Shown: positions 1 to 15,087, counted from the first letter of the stretch. The stretch is DNA of 64,000 nucleotides from Phymorhynchus buccinoides (GCA_017654935.2 CM065701.1:2120860-2184859), one strand, 5' to 3'. Notes: generated by a model from the letters alone, not told the origin. Numbers and translations are program-made.

Positions 1-300
1 GTCTCTATTGTGTCCCTGTCTCTATGTGGTTCCCCGTTCTATGCGAGCTCTGTCTCTCTGAAGTCCCTGTGTCTCTATTGTCCTCCGTCTCTGTGTTTGG
101 ACCCTGTATTATATAGTGACGCGTGAGTTGTATGCCCACTTGTCTCTATAGGTAGTGACGTGGTTCTCTAATGGTAAGTAAGATGGTTGAACTAGTCATC
201 CTGAGCATGTGGCCAATGGGTGGTGCTCATGATGTTGTCCCTGATGTCTATATAGTTTGACCTCAGTTGTCTATATCGTGTCCCCGTACTCCATGTGGCA
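1..300. repeat. Degenerate short tandem repeat
   Basis: Imperfect copies of a roughly 16-20 base phrase resembling gtctctattgtgtccc recur, with variants such as gtctctatgtgg and ctatatcgtgtccccg. The array is decayed and runs off the left edge. No coding signal is seen. Confidence 0.55.
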
Positions 301-1900
301 GCCTGAGATAAAAGCGCCGGAGTAGCAATGAAGATTATTGAAAACGCGAAAAGCTTCAGGATGAATAACGCAGCCAGCTGGCATAGCAGGTCTCAGGAGT
401 CCAGAACGTCAATGTATCTGCAAACCAGTTCCAGTAGGCGTTCAGATCCGATTGATAATTGGTGAGAATAATCGCCTTTAGCAGTAGAAAAGATTTATTT
501 TAAGTCAATGCAATAAAAACGAAAGAAAATAGTTCATCGCAATTATAGGGGGGACGACCTTCAAGTGCCAGATATGCTGAGGTAGATCGATGGGTTGACC
601 TGCGTTTTTTCGAGTAGCCAAAAGTCCAGAGTATGTAAGATGCCTTTCAGGTGGCAGTTCCGGGGTCAAAGGTCGGGTCATATTGGGAGGATCCCGGAGT
701 CGCGTGAGGGAATTCAGTGTAGTTTCTGGGAGGAGCTGGCAGGTGAGAGTACAGGGTCGTAGTGTGTTTAGGCGCGCCTCGGCAGAAGGAGGACCTTCTT
801 CACGCTGGCTACCACGGGGACTAAGACATTCATTTCGTGTCAATCAGGTACGGTGGTGGGTCGGTCCTGCGGTATGGTTGAGCCGTCCCGAGAAACAGGC
901 GAGCTTCCCACCGGACTATGTAACTCACCAGTGAGTCCAGTGCCGAAGCGTGTCTCTTGCATCTGCGTGTGCAGTGAGGCATTGAGCGAAATAGATAATA
1001 GTAGATTATGGTATCCCACTCTGTGGACTGCCTGAGGTTCGGAAAACAGTTTCTAGCGACCTGACATAACACCAGTAGCGGGTTAGTGGCTGTAGGGTAA
1101 GTTGGGGAAGTAGGGAAGTTAACTGAAGCGGGCGTAGGAGATAAGCCAACCGCCACTGTAAGGGAGCCCAGAAGATGGGACATGAAAAACAGCTTAGTGT
1201 TGTAGCGTTTACAGGGAATGTTAGTATAGGGTAGTAAATGGCTAAAACAAACGCCAAGGACGGGGAAAAGAAGAGTGTAAAGACAGGGACACAAGGAGAA
1301 GTAAGAACGGGGGTCCGGACTACAGAAGCAGAACGCGTAAATCCGGGGGTAAACACAACAGAGGTAAAGGGGAACATCAGGAGGAGACGGGGAACAGCTT
1401 AGAGAGGGACAAGGGGACACAAGGATAGGAAGGACGGGAAACACAGAGGAAGATGAAAATCGAGGGGGAGGATAACACAAGAGGACTGAGGCACACGGGC
1501 GTTAAGCAGAGTAACAAAAGATGGGGTTTATGTAAACCCCTTGACCGTCACTAAGTGGGCCGGGGTGGTTCGTTGGGGCAGGGAGGTGGGGGGGTTACAC
1601 GAAGAGGGGGCGCCGAATAACACGGCGGGTCACACACTGCCAAAGAGTGGCCGAGGCACCCAGACGAAGGGGGCAAACTAAATCGCAGACTATTAAGCTC
1701 GTGGAGGTTACGGAGCCTCATATGACTGTTAGTGGCGGGGCGGCACTATGCTCCAATGAAATAAATTGACTAGCACCGCAGTGTGGCCTCGAGTGTGACT
1801 AGTGACAGCCTGCATACGGGGACCTAGCAGACACTGGAGCCTTACACGATTAGTAAGTTACAGAGAGCAGTAGGTGATCCAATACGACGATACCACGTGC
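301..1900. other. Unassigned sequence, no gene recognised
   Basis: Open frames here (for example 830-1,480 on the minus strand) are rich in Ser, Pro, Leu and Cys without any domain pattern. I see no known repeat family, RNA gene or splice-bounded exon. Purine bias on the plus strand rises toward the right end. Confidence 0.5.
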
Positions 1901-3975
1901 TTGAATGGAGAAGAAAGTATGGGAAAAAACAAAACTTTCAAAGACGAGGAAGAAGAGTGGTGGGGGAGTTGAAGACAAAAGAGAAGAGAGGGAGGTGAGG
2001 GTCAGGGCCCAGCAGAGGAGAGGGATGAGAGAGAAGTGTATGTAAGAGTCGAGACGGGAGAGGTTGAGGGGATAGGTAATGGTAGTAGGCAGAGAGTACG
2101 AGTATAGTACTAGAGAGTTAGGTACAAGTCCGTAAGTAGAGTACGTCGGAGGAGAGAAAACAGGCAGTTGAAATAACTTGTAGAATAAACATCTTGAAAA
2201 ACTTATAACTTTATTTCGATAAGGAATAAAAGATTCTTGTTAGTGCAAACAAAGTTGACGCACGCTCCTTCCGAGAATGTCCTTGGTCCTAGTTCGGCAT
2301 AGCATATAACGAAATAAACTAGAAAATTACAAAAACATGGGACGTAACCTTAGAAGGACGATAGGACGAGAGCGGCAGAGAGGCTAAGTTTAGGGGCACA
2401 GAAAAACGGACAAGAAGAGTGAGAGCAAGAAGAGTAGGACGGGCGAGAAGTTTAGTAAGGTGAGAATTTAGGGTAGTTACCTTAAGACCACAGGATGAAG
2501 TTAAGGAAGAGTGAAGTTGCGAGTTTTGGCAGTTACTAAGAGGCGCCGGAACGGAAGGTGAATGAGTCAGAGAGCAATAGGGAGAGAAGTTAAGTAAGTA
2601 GAGAGAAAGCTGAGACGTTGTCCCAGGAACAGGAAAGTGAAGAGTCGAAGTAGCGGAGGTAGATGCGGATAACTGACGCGAGATAAGTTAAGAGAGAGGA
2701 CGAGGGAGTAGATCATAGAGAGAGAGAAGCGCTCGAGAGTTGACGAAGGACTTGAGAACGTGGGCCGAGAGATAGAAGTCCAGTCATAGAAATGTAAAAG
2801 TGAGCAGAGTAAGAAGTAAGGAACTCTTAGTAGGAAGCAGGACGATACTAGTGGAGAAGAGGCGTTAGAAAGAGAGAGAAAGAGGATTGGGGATGAGGAC
2901 ACCAATCAAGAGGATGAGGAAGACTGGAGGTAGAGGTGCGAGAGGACGAGATTAACAAGGACTAATGAAGCAGTAAAGGAGAAGTGAGTACGATTAATTT
3001 TAACCATATAATAACTCAGCAGAAGAGTATAAAATTTAAAATTAGATGAATCAGGGGGGCGAATCGAAGTAGGAGAGAGAGGAGAGAGGGTGAGCTGACC
3101 GAACGATGATGGGTAGATGCGAGGGAAGTAGGAGAGAGACTGGGACAGGAAAGTGAGAGAGAGGAACTCGGCGAGCTGCTGAGAAGGATGAAGAGGAGAC
3201 GTGAGCAGGAGAAGAGAGACATGTACTTAGTTAGACGGCAAGAACAATGGGATAGGAAGTAGAGAAGCAGAGAGGAGAGTACTTGAAGATAGAGATGTAG
3301 AAGACGTGATGTAAGTAGGATAGGAAGGTGAGAGAAGGAGAGGCAGATTTCAGTATATCTAAGTAGACACAGCAGTCAAATGAAGGAGGTAGTAGAGATG
3401 GGCAAAGTAGAGAGAGGAGAATAGAGAAGAGACAAGGTGACAGAGAGACAGGAGAAACAGGTACGATGAAAGAGAGAGACATATGAGGTGACAGAGAATG
3501 GGAGGATGAGTGGGAAAAAATTTCCAACGATACTATTGAATCACCACACAAGATAGCACAATAGGAGAATAGGACAGACAGGGGACCCACAGATGAGAAG
3601 AGAGAGGAATAAATGGATGTAAGTCCGAGAGTTGAAAGAGTAGGGAGAGTGTGACTTAAGAAGTGAAAAGAGTTATGAAGAGTAGTACGAATGGAGCGGA
3701 GTAGTAGGAAGCAGAAGGATAGCGAGTTTAAGACGACAGTGAGTAACGAGAAGAGGAAGAGAGTAGAAGAGTAGTGATATAAGAGGGAAGCACGAGTTTA
3801 GAGAACCTAATTTTTTTTTTTTGAGACGAGAAGAGAGAGAGTAAACGATGAGGAGAATGACGAAGACAGAGGAATGGGAAGAGAAATTTAGGAGTATAAG
3901 CAAAGAGTACATGAGGGGGGAGATGAGAGGGAGAGGGACTGGTGAGGAAGAGACCACGAGATGAGAGATGAAAGA
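1900..3975. repeat. Long purine-rich, strand-asymmetric tract
   Basis: For about 2 kb the plus strand is dominated by A and G, in phrases such as gagagaggagagag, agtaggaagcagaag and gtaagtaga. There is no fixed period. The minus strand therefore reads as Ser/Leu-rich open frames that do not resemble proteins. The bias stops near 3,975, where ordinary sequence with acagacagagagacagag resumes. It may be an old, mutated GA-type microsatellite; that is an inference. Confidence 0.5.
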
Positions 3976-4547
3976 GAAGACCAAAATCAGACAAGAAGGG
4001 ACAGACAGAGAGACAGAGACAGAAAGACAAGCGAGCAAGAACTCTATCCCAAATTCGGAAATTCAACCACCCACACAAAAAACACACCAGAAAAAAAAAG
4101 AAGTATCCCCACTTCCTTTTCCATGTCTTCATTGGCTTCCTTTGGAGGGCACAACTACCCCTCGACGAGGTCTCCAGCCTGTATCGTGGCCCAATCACAC
4201 TGCCCATAATTGGGTCCCTCAGCGACTCAGCGCATTAAGAGCCCATGTCTAACATGACCCAAACTGAGGATAATTGGGTCCCCGATGACTCCAGCATCAC
4301 AGATCGCAAGTGGCTTCTATTTTTTGTCTGTCTCACACAGGGCTTTAGGGGTAGATAATTGTGGATAAGTCAGAAAGAGTGTTGGGAGGGGGTGTCCAGA
4401 TATAGAGATGGGGACTGAGAGAGAGCGCGAGGGGGGGAGAGAGAATACGAATACGAATACGAACTTTTTTATATTGAGGGGGAAAAAGAGATGAGGGTAG
4501 AAGAGATAAACTGGGCATCCGGAAACCAGGAGGACAACACACCACAC
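3976..4547. other. Unassigned sequence with a retroposon-like tail
   Basis: No gene is recognised. The phrase aattgggtcc occurs near 4,208 and 4,270. At about 4,433-4,475 a short GA run is followed by three tandem atacga units and then a TTTATATTGAGGG phrase. That matches the minus-strand LINE 3' ends seen near 9,040 and 49,960. Confidence 0.4.
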
Positions 4548-4590
<43 letters not shown>

Positions 4591-4693
4591 ACCCCACCCC
4601 CCCCCCCACCCCCCCACCCCCCCCCCCCCCCCCCCGCCCCCCCCCCCCCCCCCCCCCCCCCCCCCCACCCCCCCCCCCCAGCCCCCCCCCCCC

Positions 4694-4742
<49 letters not shown>

Positions 4743-4822
4743 AGCCCCCCCCCCCCCCCCCCCCCCACCCCCCCCCCCCCCCCCCCCCCCCCCCACCCCC
4801 CCCCCACCCCCTCCCCCCCCCC
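4548..4822. repeat. Poly-C tract of about 275 bp
   Basis: An almost uninterrupted run of C with isolated A, G or T. It generates spurious Gly-rich (minus) and Pro-rich (plus) open frames. The complementary strand is a strong G-quadruplex candidate. The length may partly be an assembly or sequencing artefact. Confidence 0.85.
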
Positions 4823-6360
4823 TGCTTTATAAAATGTTCATACTGTCTGTGTATGCTGACAGTCCCTGCAACAGCTATGGTCTTCTCGTGACAGTCATCA
4901 TGCAAAGAACCAAAACTAAAGCCAATCATCAGCATTTAACCAGTAACAAAAAAGAAATAAACAGAAATTTATGTACGGAATTTCTGTCCTTCCAAATCAA
5001 ACTTCATATTAATACCAAATCGACAAAAGGCAAAGCCTTCAAGGCTCACTCGTTTTGTGTTTTCGGAGCTAGATCTAAATGCCAGATTGTGTACTTTCAC
5101 ATAAATGCCATACCAGTTTACAAACTTCACTCTGTTTGCTAGCAGTCTGGATGAAAGTTAGGCTTTACGTCCACTCAGCTGAAAACAGCACATATGTGAC
5201 GAATCATCAACCAACCATCATTCAATGCTCTGAGCAGATCCTGGAGGTACTGCAAAACTAGGTCTGGTCCGAGTCGTTGGTGGCAATGTCAGATCAGAAA
5301 TTTGTTTTACGTCCTCCGACCTGCTTGGGACATTTGTTAGGATGAAGATGGGGGAGAAAAAGAAATGGAGAAGGGGCAAAAGGGGGAACAGTTCAAATGT
5401 AGTGATTAGTGAAATCATTGCCTTAAACTAGTGTTTGACAAGGGAAGCAACTCCATCTCTGGCTATAATTAGTGACTGACAATACTCTCTAAACCCAGTA
5501 ATCTAAAATGTTATCTGTTTACAGTGTTGTTTTAAGGTGTTTAAATTATTCAAATCATTATTGTTTGAAAGCTTGCATAAACATCTATATGTGTGCAAAG
5601 TTTGATCGATGAACGCCTTTTAGATACCGAGAAAAAAAGCCAACGTTAAAGTTGCCACAGACGGACACACACACAGACAGACACACAGACACCTGGAAAA
5701 CCGAAGAAACATGAGAACATAGACTCACTTTCGTGTCTTTGACACGGGTGAGCCAAAAACGGAAGTTGCTAAAGTGATACCTTAACCCTTCAGTTTCTTT
5801 GAGTAAAGCGTGTGCTAAGCGCTGTTGAGCATTAGTGTTGACATAAACAGCACAGAAAAGCTGTACTATTACCCCCCTTGGCGTAAGTAAAACAAAAATA
5901 ACAACATTCAATTTAACTCACTTTCGACAAAACATGACCCCCATACTATACTGGCTGACTTCCTTTGACAACATCTGATCACCATACTTCACGGATTTTC
6001 TGGGGTGTTGGGTTTTCACGTGCATCTGTTTGTGCAGAGGGGGCTCCCAGGGTCTGTGGCTGGAGTGGATCCAGGCTCCAATTAGCACACAGCACATGGT
6101 GTTCTGCGGGAACAGCAACAAAGGATTCAACAACTAAACCCCTTGATCTCTTCACCATTGATCTGTTGGCTTCTGCGTTCGTTTGGTGGGTGGGGGGGGG
6201 GGGGGGGAGGAGCGGAGGAGAAGCAACAAATGAGGGGGTGGGGGTAAAGGGTGGATAGGGAGTAGGTGTGAAGGTGGGGGTTGACTTCCCCTCAGTGGCA
6301 GTTTGGCTACCTCTCCCAGAGCCAATTAGACCAGAATGGGGATGTTTATTTTTTGAAGTG
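4823..6360. other. Unassigned sequence
   Basis: No supported gene. At 5,585-5,700 the phrase caaagtttgatcgatgaac followed by CA-rich sequence resembles the dispersed repeats at 7.7, 51.6 and 53.1 kb. At 5,300-5,345 the phrase gggacatttgt is also present in the repeats at 53.8 and 59.8 kb. A 16-base G-rich run lies near 6,190. Confidence 0.4.
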
Positions 6361-7131
<771 letters not shown>

Positions 7132-7250
7132 GGTCTAATCTACACAATGAGAGAATCATAGAAAAAACAAGTGTGTGCACCAAAGTCCCCTCGCAGCCTG
7201 GCCTTGATGGATGTTCAATAATCGGAATCATCAGTGCTCAATGTGATGAC

Positions 7251-7587
7251 GTTCTACTAAAGCTTAAGTGGGAAGCTAAACGTTGTTACTTTCTAAATTC
7301 AGTAAACCGATTTACTTAATTTAGAAAGTAACAACGTTTAGTTTCCCACTTAGGTTTACATAATTTAGAAAGTAACAACTTTTAGTTTCCCACTTAAGCT
7401 TTACATAATTTAGAAAGTAACAACGTTTAGTTTCCCACTTAGGTTTACATAATTTAGAAAGTAACAACGTTTAGTTTCCCACTTAGGTTTACATAATTTA
7501 GAAAGTAACAACGTTTAGTTTCCCACTTAGGTTTACTTAATTTAGAAAGTAACAACGTTTAGTTTCCCACTTAAGCTTTAGTAGAAC
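7251..7587. mobile_element. Foldback element with 44-bp internal tandem repeats
   Basis: The first 49 bases (gttctactaaagcttaagtg and onward) are the inverse complement of the last 49, with one mismatch seen. Between them are six direct copies of a unit of about 44 bp built around aatttagaaagtaacaacg and ending in gtttcccacttagg. The terminal repeat is itself one inverted unit. The hinge agtaaaccgatttact is palindromic. No coding capacity and no clear target-site duplication. This is a non-autonomous inverted-repeat element by structure; the superfamily is undetermined. Confidence 0.75.
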
Positions 7588-7639
7588 TTCATAAAATTAA
7601 GCACAGGAGGCAATGCAAAGATGCTTCTAAATGTCACAA

Positions 7640-8230
7640 GGAAGTAGTTGTAGAAAAGTAGTCACATGGGTAGTCGAAAAGTGCTTATGATTGGTCCCGT
7701 AGAAAAGCTGTAACCATGTTGACCTTGACCCTGACCTTGAGCTTCATCAGCACCCAAAAAGTCACTGGACAAAGAACAAAATTTAAGAAGGAAAAAAAAT
7801 TGCAACAGTGGTGACCTTGATCTTGACCTTAATTATTACCCAATCTGTATACTGATCATAAGTCAAAGCGCCCACATACCAAGTTTGAATATCCAAGTCT
7901 AGTGACGCGAAAGATATGGTCACAAGAAGATATTTACGTTTTGAAGGTCAAACATCAAGGGTCAAGGTCAGCATGGTAACAGTTTTAATAAGTAATTATT
8001 TGTGAGCAGCGGTGCACCACCACACCAAATTTGAAGTGATTCCATCTAGCGGTTCACAAAATAGAGAGTTGGGTGCAAACCTCCATAATTCACACGCACG
8101 CAAGCATAACACTTTCGTGGGAAAACGTTCTGGGGCAAAAAAATGTATTGAAGACTTGGCCAGATAATTGACTATTAGGTGTTTTGATATTCGAACCCTT
8201 TGAACTTGGCATGACATTGACCGTGGAATA
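7640..8230. repeat. Dispersed repeat rich in TGACCTTGA motifs
   Basis: Contains repeated gaccttgaccctgaccttga-type phrases, then ccaagtttgaatatcc, aaagatatggtcacaagaag and aaatttgaagtgattcc. The same ordered phrases occur at 51.55-52.37 and 53.04-53.70 kb, so this is one dispersed family with an internal periodic structure. Coding function is not supported. Confidence 0.65.
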
Positions 8231-8563
8231 AAACTACAATTGGTCGATAGTTAGTATACACTGGATCATGTAAATAACATTGATTGAAATAGAGTGCATG
8301 GCTTTTCAGAATATGCGCTCAAACGGACGGACGCACGCACGCACGCACAGAGACAAAGACAATAAGCTTAACTCGGGAACTAAAAAAGACGACAAACGCT
8401 GCTGCATGGAATAACTCAACATAGTACAGCTATAGAAACTCCTGCGTTTATTTTCTCTGATTGTACGTTAGGGGCGGATTATGCTGTTGATGATGGGGGG
8501 GGGGGGGGGCAGAAGATTTAAAAACCAGGTTATGGTTACAAAATATGACATGGATGAACGGTA

Positions 8564-8632
<69 letters not shown>

Positions 8633-8743
8633 TGCGTGCGTGCGTGCGTGCGTGCTTGCGTGCGTGCGTGCGTGCGTGAGTGCGTGTATGTGTGTGCGTG
8701 TGCGTGCCTGTTCATCTATCTTTCTGTCCGTCTGTCTGTCTCC

Positions 8744-8777
<34 letters not shown>

Positions 8778-8940
8778 TATTTAATGCTAAACATGGCACA
8801 TAAGCACTTGGGCATCTTTAAATATGAGTTTTGTTAATTAAGCTTACCTGTTTTTAACAACTTGTTCCGAAATATTGCACCAGGCGATAGGCCCTATTGA
8901 ATGGGCGTTTGGGTGGCTTTTCTTTCTACATAGTAGGTTT
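8231..8940. repeat. Microsatellite cluster (GT)n, (CGTG)n
   Basis: A poly-G run near 8,497-8,509 is followed by (GT)n at 8,566-8,628, (CGTG)n variants to about 8,710 and (GT)n at 8,747-8,777. The flanks hold no recognised gene. Confidence 0.8.
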
Positions 8941-10898
<1,958 letters not shown>

Positions 10899-11149
10899 GA
10901 GCAGACATGCAAAGAGAGACAGAGACAAACAGAGAGACAGAGAAAGACCCAAAAGAATAAGCATAAAATGGGAGAAGACTCTCGTTTGACTGAGTGCATA
11001 CAGTCTTCTACTGCTGGTTATTTCCCCTGCATTGTCTCGTGTCCTAGTGTTGCCTTTCCTTCCTTCCAGTCTGCTGCAAACTGGCTTCTCTTGGTTTCCG
11101 TGTGCCTAGTAATGTATATATGCCGGCCTATCGCTTCCCAATATGTCTT

Positions 11150-11345
11150 CCACATAGCGGAGAAGGCAGCTGCTATTCCAGAGGACCGGGTCGGAGCTTT
11201 GTTTACTGTGGAGATGCTTTGCCCAGGGTACACACCTACTCTCTTGGCCAAAGAGATTTGAGGACAGCATGCGGTGAGGAAGGTCCCCAAAGGCCAATTA
11301 ACCCTTTGGCTGCAGCAGCAAGATCCACGCCATTGTCTCCTAGCT
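11150..11345 (-). repeat. Dispersed repeat family R1, copy 1
   Basis: On the minus strand it reads through gctgcagccaaagg, ggcctttggggaccttc, ctttggccaagagag and accctgggcaaagcatctcc in that order. The same ordered blocks appear at 44,725-44,965 on the plus strand and partly at 12,880-12,990. No coding function; possibly a SINE or non-autonomous element. Confidence 0.7.
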
Positions 11346-11924
11346 TGAGAATCATAGCCGTGCTCCACAGTCAAGTCAAGTCAAGTCAGGTCTTCTGCGT
11401 TCCCAGGCCAAAAGGCCATAATGGGTAAAGTACGTATGTGTCCGTTTTCAGTTTTCACTGGTCTCCCCGCTGCGTACAGCCGACACATTCCGATTTCGGA
11501 GGAGGTCAAAGGAGAAAAATGATTTGGAAGATTTTTTTATAGAAAAACAAAAGCAGGACATTGGGCCAATTAGTCAGAAAGATAGTAGATGACAGAAAGC
11601 AACAGGAAAAAGGCAGAGTCAAAGAGAGTGGCAGATTAAAGGAAGTTACAAGCACAGAACTTCCAGCAGGTGGGGGAACTATTTTTACGAAAGACCCCCA
11701 CCCCCACCCACCCACCCAGTATCCCCACGGGGGGGAAGTCAGTCAAGTCAAGTGGAGTGAGCTTCTTTATCTCATAAACAGAACTTACAGCCAGCCAAGC
11801 GCACATAAGAAACACCACAATAAACACAAAAAACTCGATTACCTATTCTTGAATTGACCGGGGGGGGGGGGGGGGGGGGGGGGGCGGATGTAACGAGCGT
11901 TATCTTGTGCATATGTTACGCCCA
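11346..11924. other. Retroposon tails and poly-G, no gene
   Basis: At 11,375-11,395 a (AAGTC)n tail precedes aggtcttctgcgttccc, and at 11,738-11,775 a second one precedes gcttctttatctcataaac; both look like minus-strand retroposon 3' ends. A poly-G run of about 24 lies at 11,861-11,884. Confidence 0.5.
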
Positions 11925-12572
11925 ATCCGTGAAATTGCTTATTTCATGAAATGGGCAAAATGGTTAGCCCAGTTTGTGAAATGGCCAATTTAAAACTTTT
12001 TTTTATTAAAAAAAAAGAGAAGCAACTATGAATGAAAAAATATGTTTCGTTCGTAAACACACAAAGATCAAGAATTGGTTCAAACGAATGAGAAATCACA
12101 CCTATTGGCCACTGCAAAGAACACCTTTTGCAAGAATGAATGCCCTTGGTGGGTGGGGGAAGATGCTTGAGTACTGACCAAACAAGGGAATAACTCTCGC
12201 CAATAACCCTATTTGAGGCCACTTAATGGCTGTCTTTTGCAAGAGTGAATGCCCTTTTGGATACTGATCAACAAGGGCTTAACTCTTGCCGTCAAGGGCG
12301 TTAATAACCCTAGTTGCAGTGGCTAATAGATGAGTTCAATATTATTTTATTCAGACTTAATTTGATAACACGTTTGATTCAACATGTGGCTCAGGCATGC
12401 CCCAGAGTAGCACAGTCAGTAGAGGGGGGGGTATGATGGGGGTGAGCATATCATGTAGAAAAACATGTGCTACTGTTGAATCAATTTTAATCAATACCTG
12501 TGTGAAATGGGAATTGAAAATGTTGATTTCGAAGCATTTTGCCCATTTCATGAAATAAACAATTTCATATAC
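11925..12572. mobile_element. Inverted-repeat element (MITE-like)
   Basis: The left side has gaaattgcttatttcatgaa then atgggcaaaatg. The right side, 12,533-12,570, carries the inverse complement with one or two differences. A related stretch, with cccaatctgtgaaacc and aaatgggcaacc, lies at 27,930-27,990. A second inverted-repeat element is nested inside. No transposase. Confidence 0.6.
12100..12335. mobile_element. Nested MITE-like element
   Basis: Begins ctattggccactgcaa and ends with the near-perfect inverse complement ttgcagtggctaatag. Inside, the phrase gcaagaatgaatgccctt is repeated as gcaagagtgaatgccctt, with aacaaggg and aactctcgcc blocks repeated, so the interior is a partial tandem duplication. 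Confidence 0.6.
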
Positions 12573-12699
12573 AGTTCAAGAATATAGCTATATGAAAATA
12601 CAAATGCATTTGGCTTAGAGTTCAGCCAGTCACTTACTAGCCATATAGCGGCAAAATCATACCCTTCACCATTGATAGAATATGTTCTATGTATTTTAA

Positions 12700-12702
12700 G
12701 GG

Positions 12703-12743
<41 letters not shown>

Positions 12744-12820
12744 GGGGGGGGAGGGGGGGGGTGGGGGGAGGGGGGGGGGGGAGGCGGGGGGGGGGGGGAG
12801 GCGGGGGGGGGGGGGGGGTA
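12700..12820. repeat. Poly-G tract of about 115 bp
   Basis: Near-pure G with scattered A, T and C. Together with the poly-C tract at 4.5 kb, the G runs at 7.1, 8.5 and 11.9 kb, and the C run at 62.7 kb, it is one of several mononucleotide G/C tracts in the window. Confidence 0.9.
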
Positions 12821-12879
12821 TATCGACTTAAAAAATGTATGTTGTTAAATCAGATAATAGGCCGATGACCGTCTGTCGT

Positions 12880-12990
12880 TTCCGACAATGACTGCCAGAT
12901 AGCAGAGGGGGCAGCTGCTATTCCGGCGGGCTGGGCTTAAAGTTTGTTTATAGAGGAGAAGCCTTGCCCAGGGTACATCCCATGGCATGC
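12880..12990 (-). repeat. Dispersed repeat family R1, partial copy 2
   Basis: Shares gcagctgctattcc and gcccagggtacatccc with the 11.2 kb copy. It shares cagatagcagagggg (inverted) and a cgtttccgacaatgac block with the 44.7-44.9 kb copy. Truncated where the pentanucleotide satellite begins. Confidence 0.6.
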
Positions 12991-13005
12991 CTGTATTGGT
13001 TTGTT

Positions 13006-14900
13006 AACAGTACAATACAATAGAATACAGTACAATGCCGATTACAATACAATGCTATTACAATACAATGCTATGCAATGGAATACAATACAATATAATA
13101 CAATACAATGCAATGCAATATTGCAATGCAATACAATGCAATACAATATAATGCAATACAATACAATGCAATACAATGCAATACAATACAATACAATACA
13201 ACACAATGGCAATACACGACACGTATACAATACAATACAATGCAATACAATACAAAACAATACAGTACAATATAATGCAATACAATACGATACGATACAA
13301 TACAATACAATACAATACAATGCAATACAATACATACGATACAAAACAATACAGTACAATATAATGCAATACAATACAATACATACAAAACAATACAGTA
13401 CAATATAATGCAATACAATACGATACAATACAAACAATACAGTACAATATAATGCAATGCAATACAATGCAATACAATACAATACAATGCAATATAATGC
13501 AATACAATACGATACGATACAAAACAATACAGTACAATATAATGCAATACAATACGATACGATACAAAACAATACAGTACAATATAATGCAATACAATAC
13601 GATACGATACAAACAATACAGTACAATATAATGCAATACAATACGATACATACGTATACAGTACAATACAGTACAATATAATGCAATACAATACGATACG
13701 ATACAATACAATACAGTACAATGTAATGCAATACAATACAATACGATACAAAACAATACAAAACAATATAATGCAATACAATACGATACGATACAAACAA
13801 TACAGTACAATATAATGCAATACAATACGATACGATACAATACAATACAGTACAATATAATGCAATACAATACGATACGATACAATACAAAACAATATAA
13901 TGCAATACAATAAGATACAAGATACCATACAAAACAATACAGTACAATATAATGCAATACAATACGAATACAAAACAATACAAAACAATATAATGCAATA
14001 CAATACGATACGATACAAACAATACAATACAATATAATGCAATACAATACGATACAATACATACAATACAAATACAATATAATGCAATACAATACGATAC
14101 AATACAATACAATACAACACAATACAATACAATACAATACAATACAATACAAAACAATACAAAACAATATAATGCAATACAATGCAAAACAATACAATAC
14201 AACACAATACAAAACAATACAATGCAATACAATACAATACAATACAATACAATGCAATACAGTATAATGCAATACAATACGATACGATACAAACAATACA
14301 AAACAATATAATGCAATACAATACGATACAAGATACAATACAATACAATACAATATAAATGCAATACAATACGATACAAAACAATACAAAACAATATAAT
14401 GCAATACAATACAATACAATACAATACATGCAATGCAATACAATACAATACAATGTAATGCAATACAATACAATACAATACAATACAATACAATGTAATG
14501 CAATACAATACAATACAATACAATACAATACAATAACAATACAATGCAATACAATACAATACAATACAATACAATACAATACAATACAATACAATGCAAT
14601 GCAATACAATACAATACAACACAATACAATACAATACAATACAATACAATACAATACAATTGCAATACAATACAATACAATACAATACAATACAATACAA
14701 TACAATGCAATGCAATACAATACAATACAATACAATACAATACAATACAATACAATACAATACAATACAATACAATACAATACAAATACAAACAATACAA
14801 TACAAACAATACAATACAATACAATACAATACAATACAATGCAATGCAATACGATACAATAGGCCTACAATAAAATACGATACAATCCAATACATTACAA
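13006..14900. repeat. ACAAT-type pentanucleotide satellite, about 1.9 kb
   Basis: Nearly continuous tacaa/acaat pentamers with recurrent variants tgcaa, tacga, taaaa, tacag and tataa. The left two thirds has a higher-order pattern in which an acagtacaatataatgcaa phrase recurs. The right third is almost pure. Because the unit is five bases, all frames translate into LYCIV-type strings without stops, giving open frames up to 638 codons that are not genes. Confidence 0.95.
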
Positions 14901-14929
14901 ACGCAATACAGCACCACACATTACAATGT

Positions 14930-15034
14930 CTGATCTCTGTCTCAGTCTGTCTGTCCAATCTCTCTCTCTCTCCCCTCTCTCTCTCTCATCTCGCTCTCCC
15001 ACACACACACACCCACAACACAACAACACACACA

Positions 15035-15082
<48 letters not shown>
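14930..15082. repeat. (CT)n and (CA)n microsatellite
   Basis: Short CT-rich sequence followed by (CA)n, clearest at 15,035-15,082. Confidence 0.85.

Positions 15083-15087
<5 letters not shown>

Noticed and set aside
830..4207. Ser/Leu/Cys-rich minus-strand frames
   Set aside because: Complement of purine-rich sequence; no conserved motif, signal or splice context.
4317..4935. Gly-rich and Pro-rich open frames
   Set aside because: Translation of the poly-C tract in all frames.
13042..14958. Three overlapping minus-strand open frames of about 600 codons
   Set aside because: Products of a stop-free pentanucleotide satellite; the protein is a cyclic LYCIV string with no domain.
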